From NCBI RefSeq assembly GCF_004342915.1, contig NZ_SLWL01000005.1, forward strand, positions 171,974 to 235,973: 64,000 bases of DNA, read 5' to 3'. Positions within the stretch are counted from its first letter, which is position 1. The number at the start of each line of letters is the position of its first letter. The notes under the pieces were generated by a model. That model saw only the letters and a program-made list of their open reading frames with translations. It was not told where the DNA came from and did no database searches. Below are positions 8,187-17,685 of the stretch, piece by piece. The stretch comes from Camelimonas lactis (GTDB lineage Bacteria > Pseudomonadota > Alphaproteobacteria > Rhizobiales > Beijerinckiaceae). Both the position numbers and the translations under genes were made by a program.

Positions 8187-9440
8187 ATGGACCCCTTCCA
8201 CAATCCTTTCATCGCCGAGCACGCCGAACGGGCCCGGACCATTCCGCTGGAAGAGTTTAGCCCCGCCAACCCCAAATACATGGAGATGGATGTCTGGCGG
8301 CCCTATTTCAGCCGGCTGCGCGAGGAGGCGCCGCTTCACTACTGCGAGGACAGGATCATCGGGCCGTACTGGTCCCTGACCCGTTACAAGGACATCATGG
8401 CGACCGAGGTGAACACCAAGGTGTTTTCCTCCTCCTCCACCTTTGGCGGCATCACGCTGATGGACCAGCGCGAAGAGTTGCCCATGTTCATCGCCATGGA
8501 CCAGCCGAAGCACGACGAGCAGCGCAAGGTGGTGCAGCCGATCGTGTCGCCGCAAAACCTCGAAAACATGGAGAAGCTGATCCGGCAGCGGACGCAGCGG
8601 GTGCTGGACGCCCTGCCGCGCAATGAAACCTTCAACTGGGTCGAGAAGGTTTCCATCGACCTCACCAACATGATGCTGGCGACCCTGTTCGACTTCCCCT
8701 TCGATGACCGGGCGCTGCTCACCTACTGGTCGGACAGCGCCACCGCCAACACCCTGGGCGGCGGCCATGTGGACTCCGAAGAAACCCGCGAGCGCATCCT
8801 GGCGGAATGCCTCGCCTATTTCACCCGGCTCTGGAACGAGCGGGTCAACGCGGAGCCCGGGTCTGACCTGGTTTCCATGCTGGCGCACGGGCCAGCGACC
8901 CGCAACATGAGCCCGCGTGAGTACCTCGGCAACCTGGTGCTGCTGATCGTCGGCGGCAACGACACCACGCGCAATTCCATGACCGGCGGCGTCTGCTTCC
9001 TCAACCAGAACCCCGACGAATACGCCAGGCTGCGCGCCAATCCGGCGCTGGTCGAGCCCATGGTGTCGGAGATCATCCGCTACCAGACGCCGCTGGCCTA
9101 CATGCGGCGCACGGCGCTGGAAGATTTCGAGATGCACGGCCAGACGATCCGCAAGGGCGACAAACTCGCCATGTGGTACGTCTCCGGCAACCGCGACAGC
9201 GCGGCCATCGACAATCCGGACCAGTTCATCATCGACCGGGCCCGGCCGCGCCAGCACCTGTCATTCGGCTTTGGCATTCACCGCTGCGTCGGCAACCGCC
9301 TGGCCGAACTGCAACTGCGCATCCTGTGGGAGGAAATCCTGCAACGCTTCAGCAAGGTTGAGGTTGTCGGGCCGCCGAAGCGGGTCTTCTCCGCCTTCAT
9401 TCGCGGCTACACCGAACTTCCCGTGCGCGTTATACCCTGA
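8187..9440 (+). CDS. Cytochrome P450, CYP153-like alkane/fatty-acid hydroxylase
   Basis: A 417-aa soluble P450. The heme signature FGFGIHRCVGNRL has the thiolate Cys367, and the I-helix oxygen-activation motif is GGNDTTRNS (256-264). Long stretches match what I know of the CYP153 family (GPYWSLTRYKDIMA, LPMFIAMDQPKHD, VLLIVGGNDTTRNS, MRRTALEDFE, MWYVSGNRD), whose members add a terminal hydroxyl to medium-chain alkanes or fatty acids. Strong site GGAGG before the ATG. It follows TetR and ferredoxin genes in one direction with a 150-bp gap. Substrate is inferred from family only. Confidence 0.92.
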   Translation: MDPFHNPFIAEHAERARTIPLEEFSPANPKYMEMDVWRPYFSRLREEAPLHYCEDRIIGPYWSLTRYKDIMATEVNTKVFSSSSTFGGITLMDQREELPMFIAMDQPKHDEQRKVVQPIVSPQNLENMEKLIRQRTQRVLDALPRNETFNWVEKVSIDLTNMMLATLFDFPFDDRALLTYWSDSATANTLGGGHVDSEETRERILAECLAYFTRLWNERVNAEPGSDLVSMLAHGPATRNMSPREYLGNLVLLIVGGNDTTRNSMTGGVCFLNQNPDEYARLRANPALVEPMVSEIIRYQTPLAYMRRTALEDFEMHGQTIRKGDKLAMWYVSGNRDSAAIDNPDQFIIDRARPRQHLSFGFGIHRCVGNRLAELQLRILWEEILQRFSKVEVVGPPKRVFSAFIRGYTELPVRVIP

Positions 9441-9475
9441 TCCGGCCGCCCGGCGGATGGATCGACCCCGCGCCG

Positions 9476-9503
9476 GCGTCCGGTGATCGCCTTCATCGGA
9501 CGC
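9476..9503. terminator. Weak hairpin between convergent P450 and DUF1489 genes
   Basis: GCGTCCG and CGGACGC form a 7-bp stem with a 14-nt loop, 35 bp past the P450 stop codon. There is no T-run, so termination is only a possibility. Confidence 0.3.
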
Positions 9504-9540
9504 GGCCCGGGCCCCGGGGCGAGCGCCCCTGGCGATAGCC

Positions 9541-9972
9541 CTACAGCAGCCCCAGGTCCGCCAGTTCGCGCTTCATCGCCTCGGGCATGTCACCCGTGTC
9601 GGCGGCGCCTGCCAGGTCCTCCGGCGCGTCCTTCGCCTCCAGATAGCGCCAGCCCTGGAAGGCCCGGTGACGACGCGGCTTCACAGCCACCACCGTCTGG
9701 TCGAGCACAATGTGGACGCGACCCACGCCGTCGCCGTCGGTGAACGGGCGCAGGTCGAGGATACGCTGGCGGCAGGCGATCTGGCCCTTGATCACCCAGT
9801 AGAGCGAGCCGCCGTCCATCTCGCCGCGCCGCTTCGGCATCATGCGCGTGGTGGCGACCTGTTCATAGGCGAAGCCGCCGCTGCGGGCGGCGTCGGCGTT
9901 GGCGGCGATCCAGCTTTCCAGGTCCTGGATTGAATCGCAGCCGACGCACAGTTTGATCAGATTGAGAGACAT
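9541..9972 (-). CDS. DUF1489 family protein
   Basis: A 143-aa conserved alphaproteobacterial protein of unknown function. It begins MSLNLIKLCVGCDSI, the family's characteristic opening, and contains MMPKRRGEMDGGSLYWVIKG and the RHRAFQGWRYL segment. The ATG was chosen on that N-terminus; an upstream in-frame ATG would add 26 Arg/Pro-rich residues without support. It lies 74 bp downstream of mccA on the same strand and may be co-transcribed. No catalytic motif that I can name. Confidence 0.85.
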   Translation of the reverse strand: MSLNLIKLCVGCDSIQDLESWIAANADAARSGGFAYEQVATTRMMPKRRGEMDGGSLYWVIKGQIACRQRILDLRPFTDGDGVGRVHIVLDQTVVAVKPRRHRAFQGWRYLEAKDAPEDLAGAADTGDMPEAMKRELADLGLL

Positions 9973-10046
9973 CCATTCCGCCATGCCGGAGCCGCCGTTG
10001 CGCGGGCTCCGGCTCCAGGCCCGGCGCTGAAGGCCCGGCGCCGGGC

Positions 10047-12056
10047 TCACTCCGCCAGCATGATTACCGTCGCGCCTTCCGCCACCTGCTGGCCGACGCT
10101 GGCGCGCACCTCCGCTATGACGCCGGCCTTCGGCGCTGTCAAAGGGTGCTCCATCTTCATCGCCTCGACCACGGCGAGGCGTTGCCCTTTGGTCACCTCG
10201 GCGCCGGGCTCCACCAGCACGGCGATGATCTTGCCGTGCATCGGCGATTTCACCACGCCGCCCGCATCGCCCACATGATCGAGATCGACGGTGAACGGAT
10301 CGAACGGCGCAACCGTCACCTGTCGCCCATGGCTCACCACCAGCTGGCTGCCCCCCGCGCGCACGGCGACAGCTCCGTCGGCGAAACTCACCACGCCGTC
10401 GGTGACCTTCGCGTCCGCCGCCCGGACCCCGGCGCCATCCACCGTTACGGCAAGCCCTGTCCCGTCCCAGCGCACATCCGCCACGACCTTCTCGCCATCG
10501 GCGGTGATCTGTCGTCGCACCGTGCGGGCGCCGAGGAGCTGGAATGCCGGGCGCCCCTGTTGCAGCGATGACCAGGGGTCGGGCCAGCCTGCCGCGCCAG
10601 CCGGCGCGGCGCCCGCCCGCAATTGCAGCGCCAGCACGCCGGCGGCCACGGCGGCGGCGTCCGGCGCGGGCGGCGGCGAGCCGGCCGGCAGCACGCCAAG
10701 CTCTTCCATATGAGCGTCGATGAAGCCGGTGTCGAAAGCGCCGGCCCGAAAATCCGCCGCCTCGACCAGCCGCTTGAGAAAGGCGGCGTTGGCGCGCGGC
10801 CCGGCGACGCGGGTTTCGCCCAACGCCCGGGCCAGCCGGTCCAGCGCCACCGCGCGGGTCGGGCCATGGGCGATGATCTTGGCGATCATCGGATCGTACC
10901 AGGACGACACCTCGCCGCCGGCCGCGACGCCGGAATCGACGCGCACGCCCTCGCCCTGCGGCAGGTCGAGCAGCCAGATGTGGCCGGTGGACGGCAGGAA
11001 GCCACGCTCCGGGTCCTCGGCATAGAGCCGGGCCTCCACCGCGTGACCGTCGATCCTGAGGTCATCCTGAACGAACGGCAGCCGGCCGCCGGCCGCCACC
11101 TCGAACTGCAACCGCACCAGATCGAGCCCGGTGATCGCCTCGGTGACCGGGTGCTCCACCTGCAAGCGGGTGTTCATTTCCATGAACCAGAAGCGGTCTG
11201 GCCGCAGGCCGTCGCGTCCGTCGGCGATGAATTCCACGGTGCCGGCGCCGACGTAACCAACGGCCCGGGCGGCGTCGACGGCGGCCTTGCCCATAGCGGC
11301 GCGCATGGCGTCGGTCATGCCCGGCGCCGGCGCTTCCTCGATCACCTTCTGGTGGCGGCGCTGCAGCGAGCAGTCGCGCTCGAACAGGTGGACGACATTG
11401 CCATGACTGTCGGCGAATATCTGGATTTCGATGTGACGCGGCGACAGCACGTATTTCTCGACCAGCACCCGCGGATCACCGAACGAACTGGCGCCCTCGC
11501 GTTGGGCGCTCTCAAGCGCCGCGAGAAAATCCTCCGCCGCGTCGACCCGGCGCATGCCCTTGCCGCCGCCGCCGGACACCGCCTTGATGAGCACCGGATA
11601 ACCGATGGCGTCGGCCTGCTGTTTCAGAAAGGCGGGATCCTGGTTGTCGCCATGATAGCCGGGAACCACCGGCACGCCGGCCTTCTGCGCCAGCGCCTTG
11701 GCGGCGTCCTTCAGGCCCATGGCCCGCATGGCGGCGGCCGGCGGCCCCACCAGGACGACGCCGGCGGCGGCGCAGGCGTCGGCGAAGTCCGGCCGTTCGG
11801 AGAGGAAGCCGTAACCGGGATGGATGCACCGGGCGCCGCTACGTTGCGCCGCCGCGATAATCCGGTCAATGCGCAGGTAGCTTTCGGCGGCGGCGGCGGG
11901 GCCAATGCAGATCGCCTCATCCGCCTGGCGAACGAACGGCGCGTCGCGATCCGCCTCCGAGTGCACGGCGATCACCCGCATGCCGAGCGCCCGGGCGCTG
12001 CGGGCCACGCGGCAGGCGATTTCACCCCGGTTGGCGATCAATACGCTGTCGAACAC
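10047..12056 (-). CDS. mccA: 3-methylcrotonyl-CoA carboxylase, biotin-containing alpha subunit
   Basis: Biotin carboxylase plus carrier subunit of an acyl-CoA carboxylase. It opens with FDSVLIANRGEIACRV, has the ATP-grasp signature KAVSGGGGKGMRR and EMNTRLQVEHPVTE, and ends with a biotinyl domain in which Lys634 of VEAMKMEHPL is the biotin site. The start is the GTG with GGAGG nine bases upstream, giving 669 aa, typical for MccA. Because a clear mccB lies 5.6 kb away and ivd is also in the window, the leucine-pathway carboxylase is the best assignment. A propionyl- or geranyl-CoA role cannot be excluded from this chain alone. Confidence 0.9.
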   Translation of the reverse strand: MFDSVLIANRGEIACRVARSARALGMRVIAVHSEADRDAPFVRQADEAICIGPAAAAESYLRIDRIIAAAQRSGARCIHPGYGFLSERPDFADACAAAGVVLVGPPAAAMRAMGLKDAAKALAQKAGVPVVPGYHGDNQDPAFLKQQADAIGYPVLIKAVSGGGGKGMRRVDAAEDFLAALESAQREGASSFGDPRVLVEKYVLSPRHIEIQIFADSHGNVVHLFERDCSLQRRHQKVIEEAPAPGMTDAMRAAMGKAAVDAARAVGYVGAGTVEFIADGRDGLRPDRFWFMEMNTRLQVEHPVTEAITGLDLVRLQFEVAAGGRLPFVQDDLRIDGHAVEARLYAEDPERGFLPSTGHIWLLDLPQGEGVRVDSGVAAGGEVSSWYDPMIAKIIAHGPTRAVALDRLARALGETRVAGPRANAAFLKRLVEAADFRAGAFDTGFIDAHMEELGVLPAGSPPPAPDAAAVAAGVLALQLRAGAAPAGAAGWPDPWSSLQQGRPAFQLLGARTVRRQITADGEKVVADVRWDGTGLAVTVDGAGVRAADAKVTDGVVSFADGAVAVRAGGSQLVVSHGRQVTVAPFDPFTVDLDHVGDAGGVVKSPMHGKIIAVLVEPGAEVTKGQRLAVVEAMKMEHPLTAPKAGVIAEVRASVGQQVAEGATVIMLAE

Positions 12057-12145
12057 GCTGCTGCCTCCTGCCGCTTCCTCCCGAAGCCGGCGAACAGTAC
12101 GCCAGCGTACCGGAGCAGGGCAAGCCTGGCTTTCGTCGGGCCCGT

Positions 12146-12892
12146 TCAGCGCAGCAACGCCGCCAGAGCCGGCAGCAACAGCGCCGTCAGCATGCCGTTC
12201 AGCGCCATGCCGACGCTGGCGAAGGCGCCGGCCACCTCGCTGGCCTGGAAAGCCCGCGCCGTGCCGATGCCGTGCGCCGCGAGCCCCATGGCGAAACCCC
12301 GCGCCGCCGGATCGCGAATTTTCATGGCGTCGAATAGCGGCCGGCCGATCATCGCGCCAAGAATCCCCGTGGAGATCGTCGCCACCATCGCCAGCGCCGG
12401 CAGGCCGCCGATGATCTCGCCCACGCTCATGGCGATCGGCGCCGTCACTGATTTCGGCGCCAGCGAGGCCAGCAGCAGCGGCGAGCCGCCCAGCGCCCAT
12501 GCAAAGCCCACGGCCGTTGTCATCGCGGTCAGGGCTCCCACAACAAGCGCCACGACGATGGGCAGCAGCGCCCGCTTCACCAGCGCCATGTTCTCGACCA
12601 GCGGGATCGCCAGGGCCACCGTCGCCGGCCCAAGCAGGAAATGGATGAACTGCGCCCCGCGAAAGTAATCCTCATAGCGCGCGCCCGTCAGCCAGAGCGC
12701 GGCGCTGACCAGCGCCACCGAGATCATCACCGTATTGGCGAGGGGATGATTGCCGCTCCTGCGCGCGATCCATGTGGCGACGACGAACGCGCCGAGGGTC
12801 AGGGCGATCCACGCCAGCGGCGCCTGCTCCGACCAGGCCAGCAACGCGGCCAGATTCTGGAGCAGGGTCTGGTAGAGGTCAGGCCCGGTCAT
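12146..12892 (-). CDS. lrgB: LrgB/CidB family membrane protein
   Basis: A 248-aa multispanning inner-membrane protein of the LrgB/CidB (YohK) family, linked in other bacteria to control of cell-wall hydrolase activity or to export of small metabolites. Signature segments are LAPKSVTAPIAMSVGEIIGG and MGLAAHGIGTARA. At least six hydrophobic helices are visible. Its ATG overlaps the end of lrgA by four bases, so the two are translationally coupled. Exact physiological role here is unknown. Confidence 0.9.
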   Translation of the reverse strand: MTGPDLYQTLLQNLAALLAWSEQAPLAWIALTLGAFVVATWIARRSGNHPLANTVMISVALVSAALWLTGARYEDYFRGAQFIHFLLGPATVALAIPLVENMALVKRALLPIVVALVVGALTAMTTAVGFAWALGGSPLLLASLAPKSVTAPIAMSVGEIIGGLPALAMVATISTGILGAMIGRPLFDAMKIRDPAARGFAMGLAAHGIGTARAFQASEVAGAFASVGMALNGMLTALLLPALAALLR

Positions 12893-13299
12893 GCCGCGTC
12901 CTCGCCGCCGCGCCCGGCCGCCGGGCGCCCTGTTGCGGCGCGGCGCCGCTCCTGCCAGCGGCTGGTGGCCACGAACGCGCCCGCTGTCGCCGCGAGGGTG
13001 ATCACCACCGAGACGAGCAGGGCCACGACCATCGCCGTAGTCTGGCCCGCCACCACCTTGCCAAGACTGATCACGCCAACGCCCGCGGGCACGAACAGCA
13101 GCGACAGCACGCCAATCAGCGAGCGGCTGGCGTGCACCAGGCTTTTGGGCGTGCGGCCGCGCAGGGTGAGAAGGATCGCGGTCATCAGCAGCAGACCCAG
13201 CACGGCGCCAGGAAGCGGCGCCCGCAACAGGCGCGACAGCGCTTCGCCCGCCAGTTGGCAGAGCAACAGCGCCAGCAATCCGGGCAGATAACCTGTCAT
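12889..13299 (-). CDS. lrgA: LrgA/CidA family holin-like protein
   Basis: A 136-aa small membrane protein of the CidA/LrgA family with four hydrophobic segments. The motif region LLRAPLPGAVLGLLLMTAIL and PAGVGVI fit the family. It is the first gene of the lrgA-lrgB pair; mccA follows lrgB with only 89 bp between, so the run lrgA-lrgB-mccA-DUF1489 could be one transcript. Confidence 0.88.
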   Translation of the reverse strand: MTGYLPGLLALLLCQLAGEALSRLLRAPLPGAVLGLLLMTAILLTLRGRTPKSLVHASRSLIGVLSLLFVPAGVGVISLGKVVAGQTTAMVVALLVSVVITLAATAGAFVATSRWQERRRAATGRPAAGRGGEDAA

Positions 13300-13716
13300 C
13301 GCGTCACCATGGCGTTTCCAGCGAGACTGGAGGAAGATCGCTACGGAACATGCTCACCTGAAAATCCCGGCGCGCTTCCGACAGGCTGCGCCGACCCGCA
13401 ACAATCCGTCGGCGGGCCAGCGACTCGCCCGCCAACCCCGGGGATGTATAGCGCCTCGCGCCGGTGAAAGCGCGCAAACACCCTCCAGGCGCCTGTCGTC
13501 CGCCGCGAACTGAGCGGACAGGGGAAATGCGCCTGCCGCCCGGGCCGCCCATCCGACATGATTGCGCCGGATTCTCGCGGGACATGATCAGGAGATATGG
13601 CCTTATCGGGCGACCGCTCATGCGGCAATAACGACCAGCCAACGTCGCCCCCGTTGGCCAGAGTCCTTATGTAGGCTAAACAGCTGCTTCAGATCGACAA
13701 CCCTTCGGCAGAACCC
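13300..13716. other. Divergent intergenic region lrgA/exoD
   Basis: About 415 bp without a supported gene. The only structure I see is GCCAACG (13638-13644) paired with CGTTGGC (13652-13658), a 7-bp stem about 60 bp before the exoD start. Confidence 0.45.
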
Positions 13717-14319
13717 TTGGACACCAGGCAACGCACCTCCGACGTCCTGATCGCGCTCGCCGGAGGCTCCAGCGAGCGTGTGTCCGTGGGCGAGATTGTC
13801 GATTCGCTCCGCCAGCAGGCGTTCGCCCTGCTGGTGGTCGTTCTTGGGCTGCCCAATTGCCTGCCCATGCCGCCGCCAATCCCGCTGATTTCCGGCCTGC
13901 TGCTCGGCTTCGTCGCCGTGCAGATCGCCATCGGCATGAACACGCCCTGGCTGCCCCCGGCGCTGTTGCGCAAGACCGTGGCCCGCGCCGACGTGGCCCG
14001 CGCCATCGCCCGCGCCCTGCCGGCGGTTTACCGGCTGGAGCGCATCTCGCGCATGCGGCTGGCCTTCTTCAACAAGCCATGGGGCATGCGCATCACCGGC
14101 GTGCTGCTGTTCTTGATCGCCGCCGGCCTGCTGGTGGCTCCGCCGTTCATCGGCCAGATTCCGCTCGGCTTCGCCGCCTGCCTCGTCGGCCTCGGCCTGG
14201 TGGAGCGCGACGGGGTGATGGCCGTTAGCGGCATCACCTTCGGCGCCATCGGCATTGCCCTCAGTCTCAGCTTCGTCGTGGCGATTGTCGGTGGCCTGGC
14301 GTCGCTGTTCGGCTTCTGA
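13717..14319 (+). CDS. exoD: ExoD-like exopolysaccharide synthesis protein
   Basis: A 200-aa inner-membrane protein of the ExoD family (first known from rhizobial exopolysaccharide and alkaline-tolerance work). It starts with the family's short regulatory-looking segment (TSDVLIALAGGSSERVSVGEI), then LGLPNCLPMPPPIPLISG and four hydrophobic helices. The start is a TTG, with no better in-frame codon before the conserved part. No other exopolysaccharide genes are nearby, so its pathway link is inferred from the family. Confidence 0.86.
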   Translation: MDTRQRTSDVLIALAGGSSERVSVGEIVDSLRQQAFALLVVVLGLPNCLPMPPPIPLISGLLLGFVAVQIAIGMNTPWLPPALLRKTVARADVARAIARALPAVYRLERISRMRLAFFNKPWGMRITGVLLFLIAAGLLVAPPFIGQIPLGFAACLVGLGLVERDGVMAVSGITFGAIGIALSLSFVVAIVGGLASLFGF

Positions 14320-14362
14320 GGCCTGGCGCCCCGGCGGGCCGCAACTCACGCACCCATGGACA

Positions 14363-15076
14363 TCAGGCCGCGTCCGGCTCCAGCAGGCGCAGGCCGCGCA
14401 TGCTGGCGTGGCCATTGCGCCCAACGATAATGTGGTCGTGCACGGTAACGCCCAGCGGCGTGGCGACGCGCATGATTTCCCGCGTCATGCGGATATCGGC
14501 CGATGACGGCGAAGGATCGCCCGAGGGGTGATTGTGGACGAGAATGATGGCGGAGGCCGACAGCTCCAGCGCCCGGCGCACCACCTCTCGCGGATACACC
14601 GGCGTATGGTCGACAGTGCCGCGTTGCTGCTCCTCGTCGGCGATGACGGCGTTACGCTTGTCAAGAAACAGCACGCGAAAATGCTCGCGCTCGGCGAAAG
14701 CCATCACCGTCCGGCAATACTCCAGCACCTGGGACCAGGAAGCCAGCACAGGCCGCTTCACCACCGCGCCGCGCGCCAGGCGGCCGCCGGCCGCCGCCAC
14801 GATCTTCAGGTCGAGCGCGACCGCTTCGGAAACGCCCTCCACCTCTGTCAGCAACCGGGGCGGCGCGGCGATCACCTCGGCGAACGAACCAAAGCGCGCC
14901 ACCAGCGCCTTGGCCAGCGGCTTCACGTCCCGCCGGGGAATGGAGCGGAACAGCAGCAGTTCGAGCAGTTCATAATCCGGCAGGGCGTCGGCGCCGCCAT
15001 CGCGAAAGCGCGCGCGCAGCCGGTCGCGATGACCATAATGATGCGGCGGATCAACACCGGCGTGTTTCGCGGACAT
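14363..15076 (-). CDS. radC: RadC family protein (JAB/MPN domain)
   Basis: A 237-aa RadC-type protein. Helix-hairpin-helix region in the N-terminal half ([13 protein letters not shown]) and a C-terminal JAB1/MPN-like domain with the metal-binding motif [14 protein letters not shown]. The ATG giving [20 protein letters not shown] was chosen because conservation begins there; the frame stays open further upstream. RadC was once called a repair protein, but its biochemical role is unsettled. It lies convergent with exoD, only 43 bp apart, and next to map as in many Hyphomicrobiales. Confidence 0.92.
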   Translation of the reverse strand: MSAKHAGVDPPHHYGHRDRLRARFRDGGADALPDYELLELLLFRSIPRRDVKPLAKALVARFGSFAEVIAAPPRLLTEVEGVSEAVALDLKIVAAAGGRLARGAVVKRPVLASWSQVLEYCRTVMAFAEREHFRVLFLDKRNAVIADEEQQRGTVDHTPVYPREVVRRALELSASAIILVHNHPSGDPSPSSADIRMTREIMRVATPLGVTVHDHIIVGRNGHASMRGLRLLEPDAA

Positions 15077-15404
15077 CCCGGCCCCCACACAATGCGCCCC
15101 GGACGCACGGGTCTGCCGTTGCGCCAAAGCCGCCAGCCCATACGGGCGGGCGCCGCAACCTGAACGGCGCTGACAGGCCGCCGCCATGTCAGGGACCGTC
15201 ACGTAGCGCGGGATAGCTCCGCCAGACAGCCCGTGAAGCGGCGATGCCCCCGCGCCGCCTCTTCACGCCCCTGCGGACCAGAGCCCGAACGCCAGTCCGT
15301 TGGGCCGGCGCGTCCAAACCACCGGCGCCATCACAAGATAAAGCGCCGGCGCGCCAGATGCGCGCCAGTGAATCAAGCCGGTCCGCCAGCCTGATATCTT
15401 GCGG
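15077..15404. other. Intergenic region between map and radC
   Basis: About 330 bp between two genes on the minus strand. The first part (15077-15202) is open in the radC frame but lacks conservation. I see no other gene and no T-run terminator. Confidence 0.4.
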
Positions 15405-16211
15405 TTACTTTCCCAATATAACCGGCGGCCTATCCAGTCCTGCCGGAGATTTGGTGAAAATTTCCACGCCATTTTCGGTCACGCCGACCGAGTGCTCGAA
15501 CTGCGCCGACAGGGACCGGTCGCGTGTCACCGCCGTCCAACCGTCCGAAAGCACCTTCACCGCCGGCTTGCCCAGGTTGATCATCGGCTCGATGGTGAAA
15601 AACATGCCCGGCTTCAGCTCGGGACCTTCGCCGCGCCGGCCGAAGTGCAGGATCGACGGATTGTCGTGGAACACCTGGCCAAGGCCGTGACCACAAAAAT
15701 CCGTCACCACGGAGCAGCGCTCGCTCTCCGCGTATTCCTGGATGGCGGCGCCAATGTCGCCGGTGGTCGCGCCGGGCTTCACGGCCGCCAGGCCACGCTG
15801 CAGACACTCATAGGTCACATCGATCAGCCGCGCCGCCTTGCGCGGAATGGCGCCCACCGCATACATGCGGCTGCTGTCCCCGTGCCAGCCGTCAACGATC
15901 ACCGTCACGTCGATATTGACGATATCGCCCTCGCGCAGCGGCTTGTCGCCGGGCATGCCATGGCAGACCACGTGATTGATCGACGTGCAGCAGGAGAAGC
16001 CAAAGCCCCGGTAGTTGAGCTGCGCCGGATAGCCGCCACGCTCCAGGCCGAACGTGCGCACCCAGTCGTCAATTTGCAGGGTGGTGACGCCGGGATTGAC
16101 CCGTCCCACCAGCATGTCGAGAATTTCCGCCGCGAGCCGGCCAGCCTTGCGCATGCCCTCGAAGTCAGCGGGTTCGTGCAGTCTGATCTGTTCCGTACGC
16201 CGCCTGGCCAC
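15405..16211 (-). CDS. map: Methionine aminopeptidase, type I
   Basis: Removes the initiator methionine from new proteins in the cytosol. Metal ligands are in their expected motifs: the two Asp of NIDVTVIVDGWHGD, His in CGHGLGQVFHDNP, and Glu in FTIEPMIN and QFEHSVGV. The GTG giving 268 aa is preferred because AGAGAGG stands nine bases before it. A GTG at 16256 would give 283 aa. Confidence 0.95.
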   Translation of the reverse strand: MARRRTEQIRLHEPADFEGMRKAGRLAAEILDMLVGRVNPGVTTLQIDDWVRTFGLERGGYPAQLNYRGFGFSCCTSINHVVCHGMPGDKPLREGDIVNIDVTVIVDGWHGDSSRMYAVGAIPRKAARLIDVTYECLQRGLAAVKPGATTGDIGAAIQEYAESERCSVVTDFCGHGLGQVFHDNPSILHFGRRGEGPELKPGMFFTIEPMINLGKPAVKVLSDGWTAVTRDRSLSAQFEHSVGVTENGVEIFTKSPAGLDRPPVILGK

Positions 16212-16400
16212 CAGCGCGCCCTCTCTGTTTTCATTCCCGACACGCCCCGGATGCACCCCCCCGCGCGGCGCGTCAAGCCACAGATCGGGCCAGTGTTTTT
16301 ACCACCCGGGCCGCCGACCATATTTTGCACGCCATGGCGGAGCAGTGTATGCACCATGGCTCGTCCCGTCCGGCGGCGCTTTCGCGCCTTACGGATGAAT

Positions 16401-16447
16401 GTTGGAGCCTTTTCCGGCGGCGGCGCCGGAAAAGGCTCCAACTTTTT
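16401..16447. repeat. Perfect 19-bp stem-loop with T-run in a divergent intergenic region
   Basis: 16401-16419 and 16424-16442 are exact reverse complements around a 4-nt loop, followed by five T. It has the shape of an intrinsic terminator, but the flanking genes (map, minus; fkbM, plus) diverge and neither needs one here. The motif TGGAGCxTTTTC is shared with the nested palindrome at 50193-50251, so I read it as a member or relative of the same dispersed repeat family. The rest of 16212-16553 shows no gene. Confidence 0.6.
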
Positions 16448-16553
16448 ATGAGAGGCATGTCCATGAGCGAGCCGACTGACGTCGCCCCAAGACGCCCGGA
16501 CGCTGCGCGCTGGCCAGCCCCGGCCGCGAGCCACAATTGAAGCGGTTGCGACC

Positions 16554-17450
16554 ATGACCGAGACCACCCGGCCAACAGCCACCCTGCAAGCCGGCGCTGA
16601 CAGCCCGCCCGACGGCGGCTTCGGCGCCTTTGCGCCCGGCCGCCTGACCCGCGCCGTGCTCGGCGTCACCCGCAAGATGCCGGAAACCTGGGCCGGGCGC
16701 CGCGTCGCCCTGGCCCTGCGCAAGCTCGCCATCCGCTCGCTGAAAGGCGCGCCGGTGGACGTGGAGGCCCTGGGCGCCCGCATGCGGCTCTACCCTTATC
16801 GCAATGTCTGCGAGAAGAAGGTGCTGTTCACGCCGCAGTTCTTTGACCCCCAGGAACTGGCGATTCTCGATCGACACGTGAGCGGCGCGCGCGGCGCCGG
16901 CCGCGGCTTCAGCTTCATCGACATCGGCGCCAACATCGGCGCCTACTCGGTTCACGTCGCGGCGCTGGCCGGTCCCGACGCCCGCATTCTCGCCGTTGAG
17001 CCGCAACCGGATATTTTTGAGCGTCTCACCTTCAACATCCGCCAGTGCCCGTGGCCAACCGTGAAGGCCATCGCCTGCGCCGTCGCCGACAAGACCGGCG
17101 AGCTGACCCTGTTTCTCGACCCGGACAACAGCGGCGAATCGAGCCTGAAGGTGCTGGCTTCCAGCGCCGCGAAAAACATCCGCGTCTCCGCCGTGCCGCT
17201 GCTGCAATTGCTGGTCGACGAAGGCTTTGACCATGTCGACGCCATGAAGCTGGACGTGGAAGGCGCCGAGGACATCATTCTGGAGCCGTTCCTGCGCGCG
17301 GCCCCCGACAATTTGCTGCCGCGCCTGCTGATCATGGAAGACGGCTCGGATCGCTGGCAGATCGACCTGCCGGCCCTGGTGAAGCAGCGCGGCTATCGCC
17401 AGGCCCTGCGCACACGGCTGAATTTCGTTTTCGAGCGCGACCCGGACTGA
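16554..17450 (+). CDS. FkbM family SAM-dependent methyltransferase
   Basis: A 298-aa O-methyltransferase of the FkbM family. The SAM-binding motif I is FIDIGANIGAYSVHVAA, followed by ILAVEPQPDIFERLTFN and the acidic motif MKLDVEGAEDIIL. Related enzymes methylate sugars, polyketides or other small molecules; no biosynthetic cluster surrounds this one, so the substrate is unknown. The ribosome-binding site is weak. It is convergent with mccB. Confidence 0.88.
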   Translation: MTETTRPTATLQAGADSPPDGGFGAFAPGRLTRAVLGVTRKMPETWAGRRVALALRKLAIRSLKGAPVDVEALGARMRLYPYRNVCEKKVLFTPQFFDPQELAILDRHVSGARGAGRGFSFIDIGANIGAYSVHVAALAGPDARILAVEPQPDIFERLTFNIRQCPWPTVKAIACAVADKTGELTLFLDPDNSGESSLKVLASSAAKNIRVSAVPLLQLLVDEGFDHVDAMKLDVEGAEDIILEPFLRAAPDNLLPRLLIMEDGSDRWQIDLPALVKQRGYRQALRTRLNFVFERDPD

Positions 17451-17685
17451 GGCTTTCCCGGCTTTTCAGGAAACGGCGCTGACGCCGCCACCAGCGGCGC
17501 GCTCACCCAGCCGCAAGGCGTCCGACGCGCGCGGCGCCCTGCCCGCCGATCGCATCATGGCCGGGCCTCTCCCGGCCATCCACGAAACAGGCCCTGCCGG
17601 CGTCTGGAGCGCGACTGCCCGCAGGCGCCCGCCATAATGCGGGCATGACGGGCGGTTGAAATCCGCGTCCACGCCCCGGCGCCGG

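Noticed and set aside
10623..12668. 681-codon open frame on the plus strand across mccA
   Set aside because: Antisense shadow of a clear biotin carboxylase; produced by GC-rich third positions and lacking any recognisable domain.
12889..13299. LrgA as a phage holin
   Set aside because: Paired with lrgB by a four-base overlap as in the chromosomal lrgAB/cidAB family.
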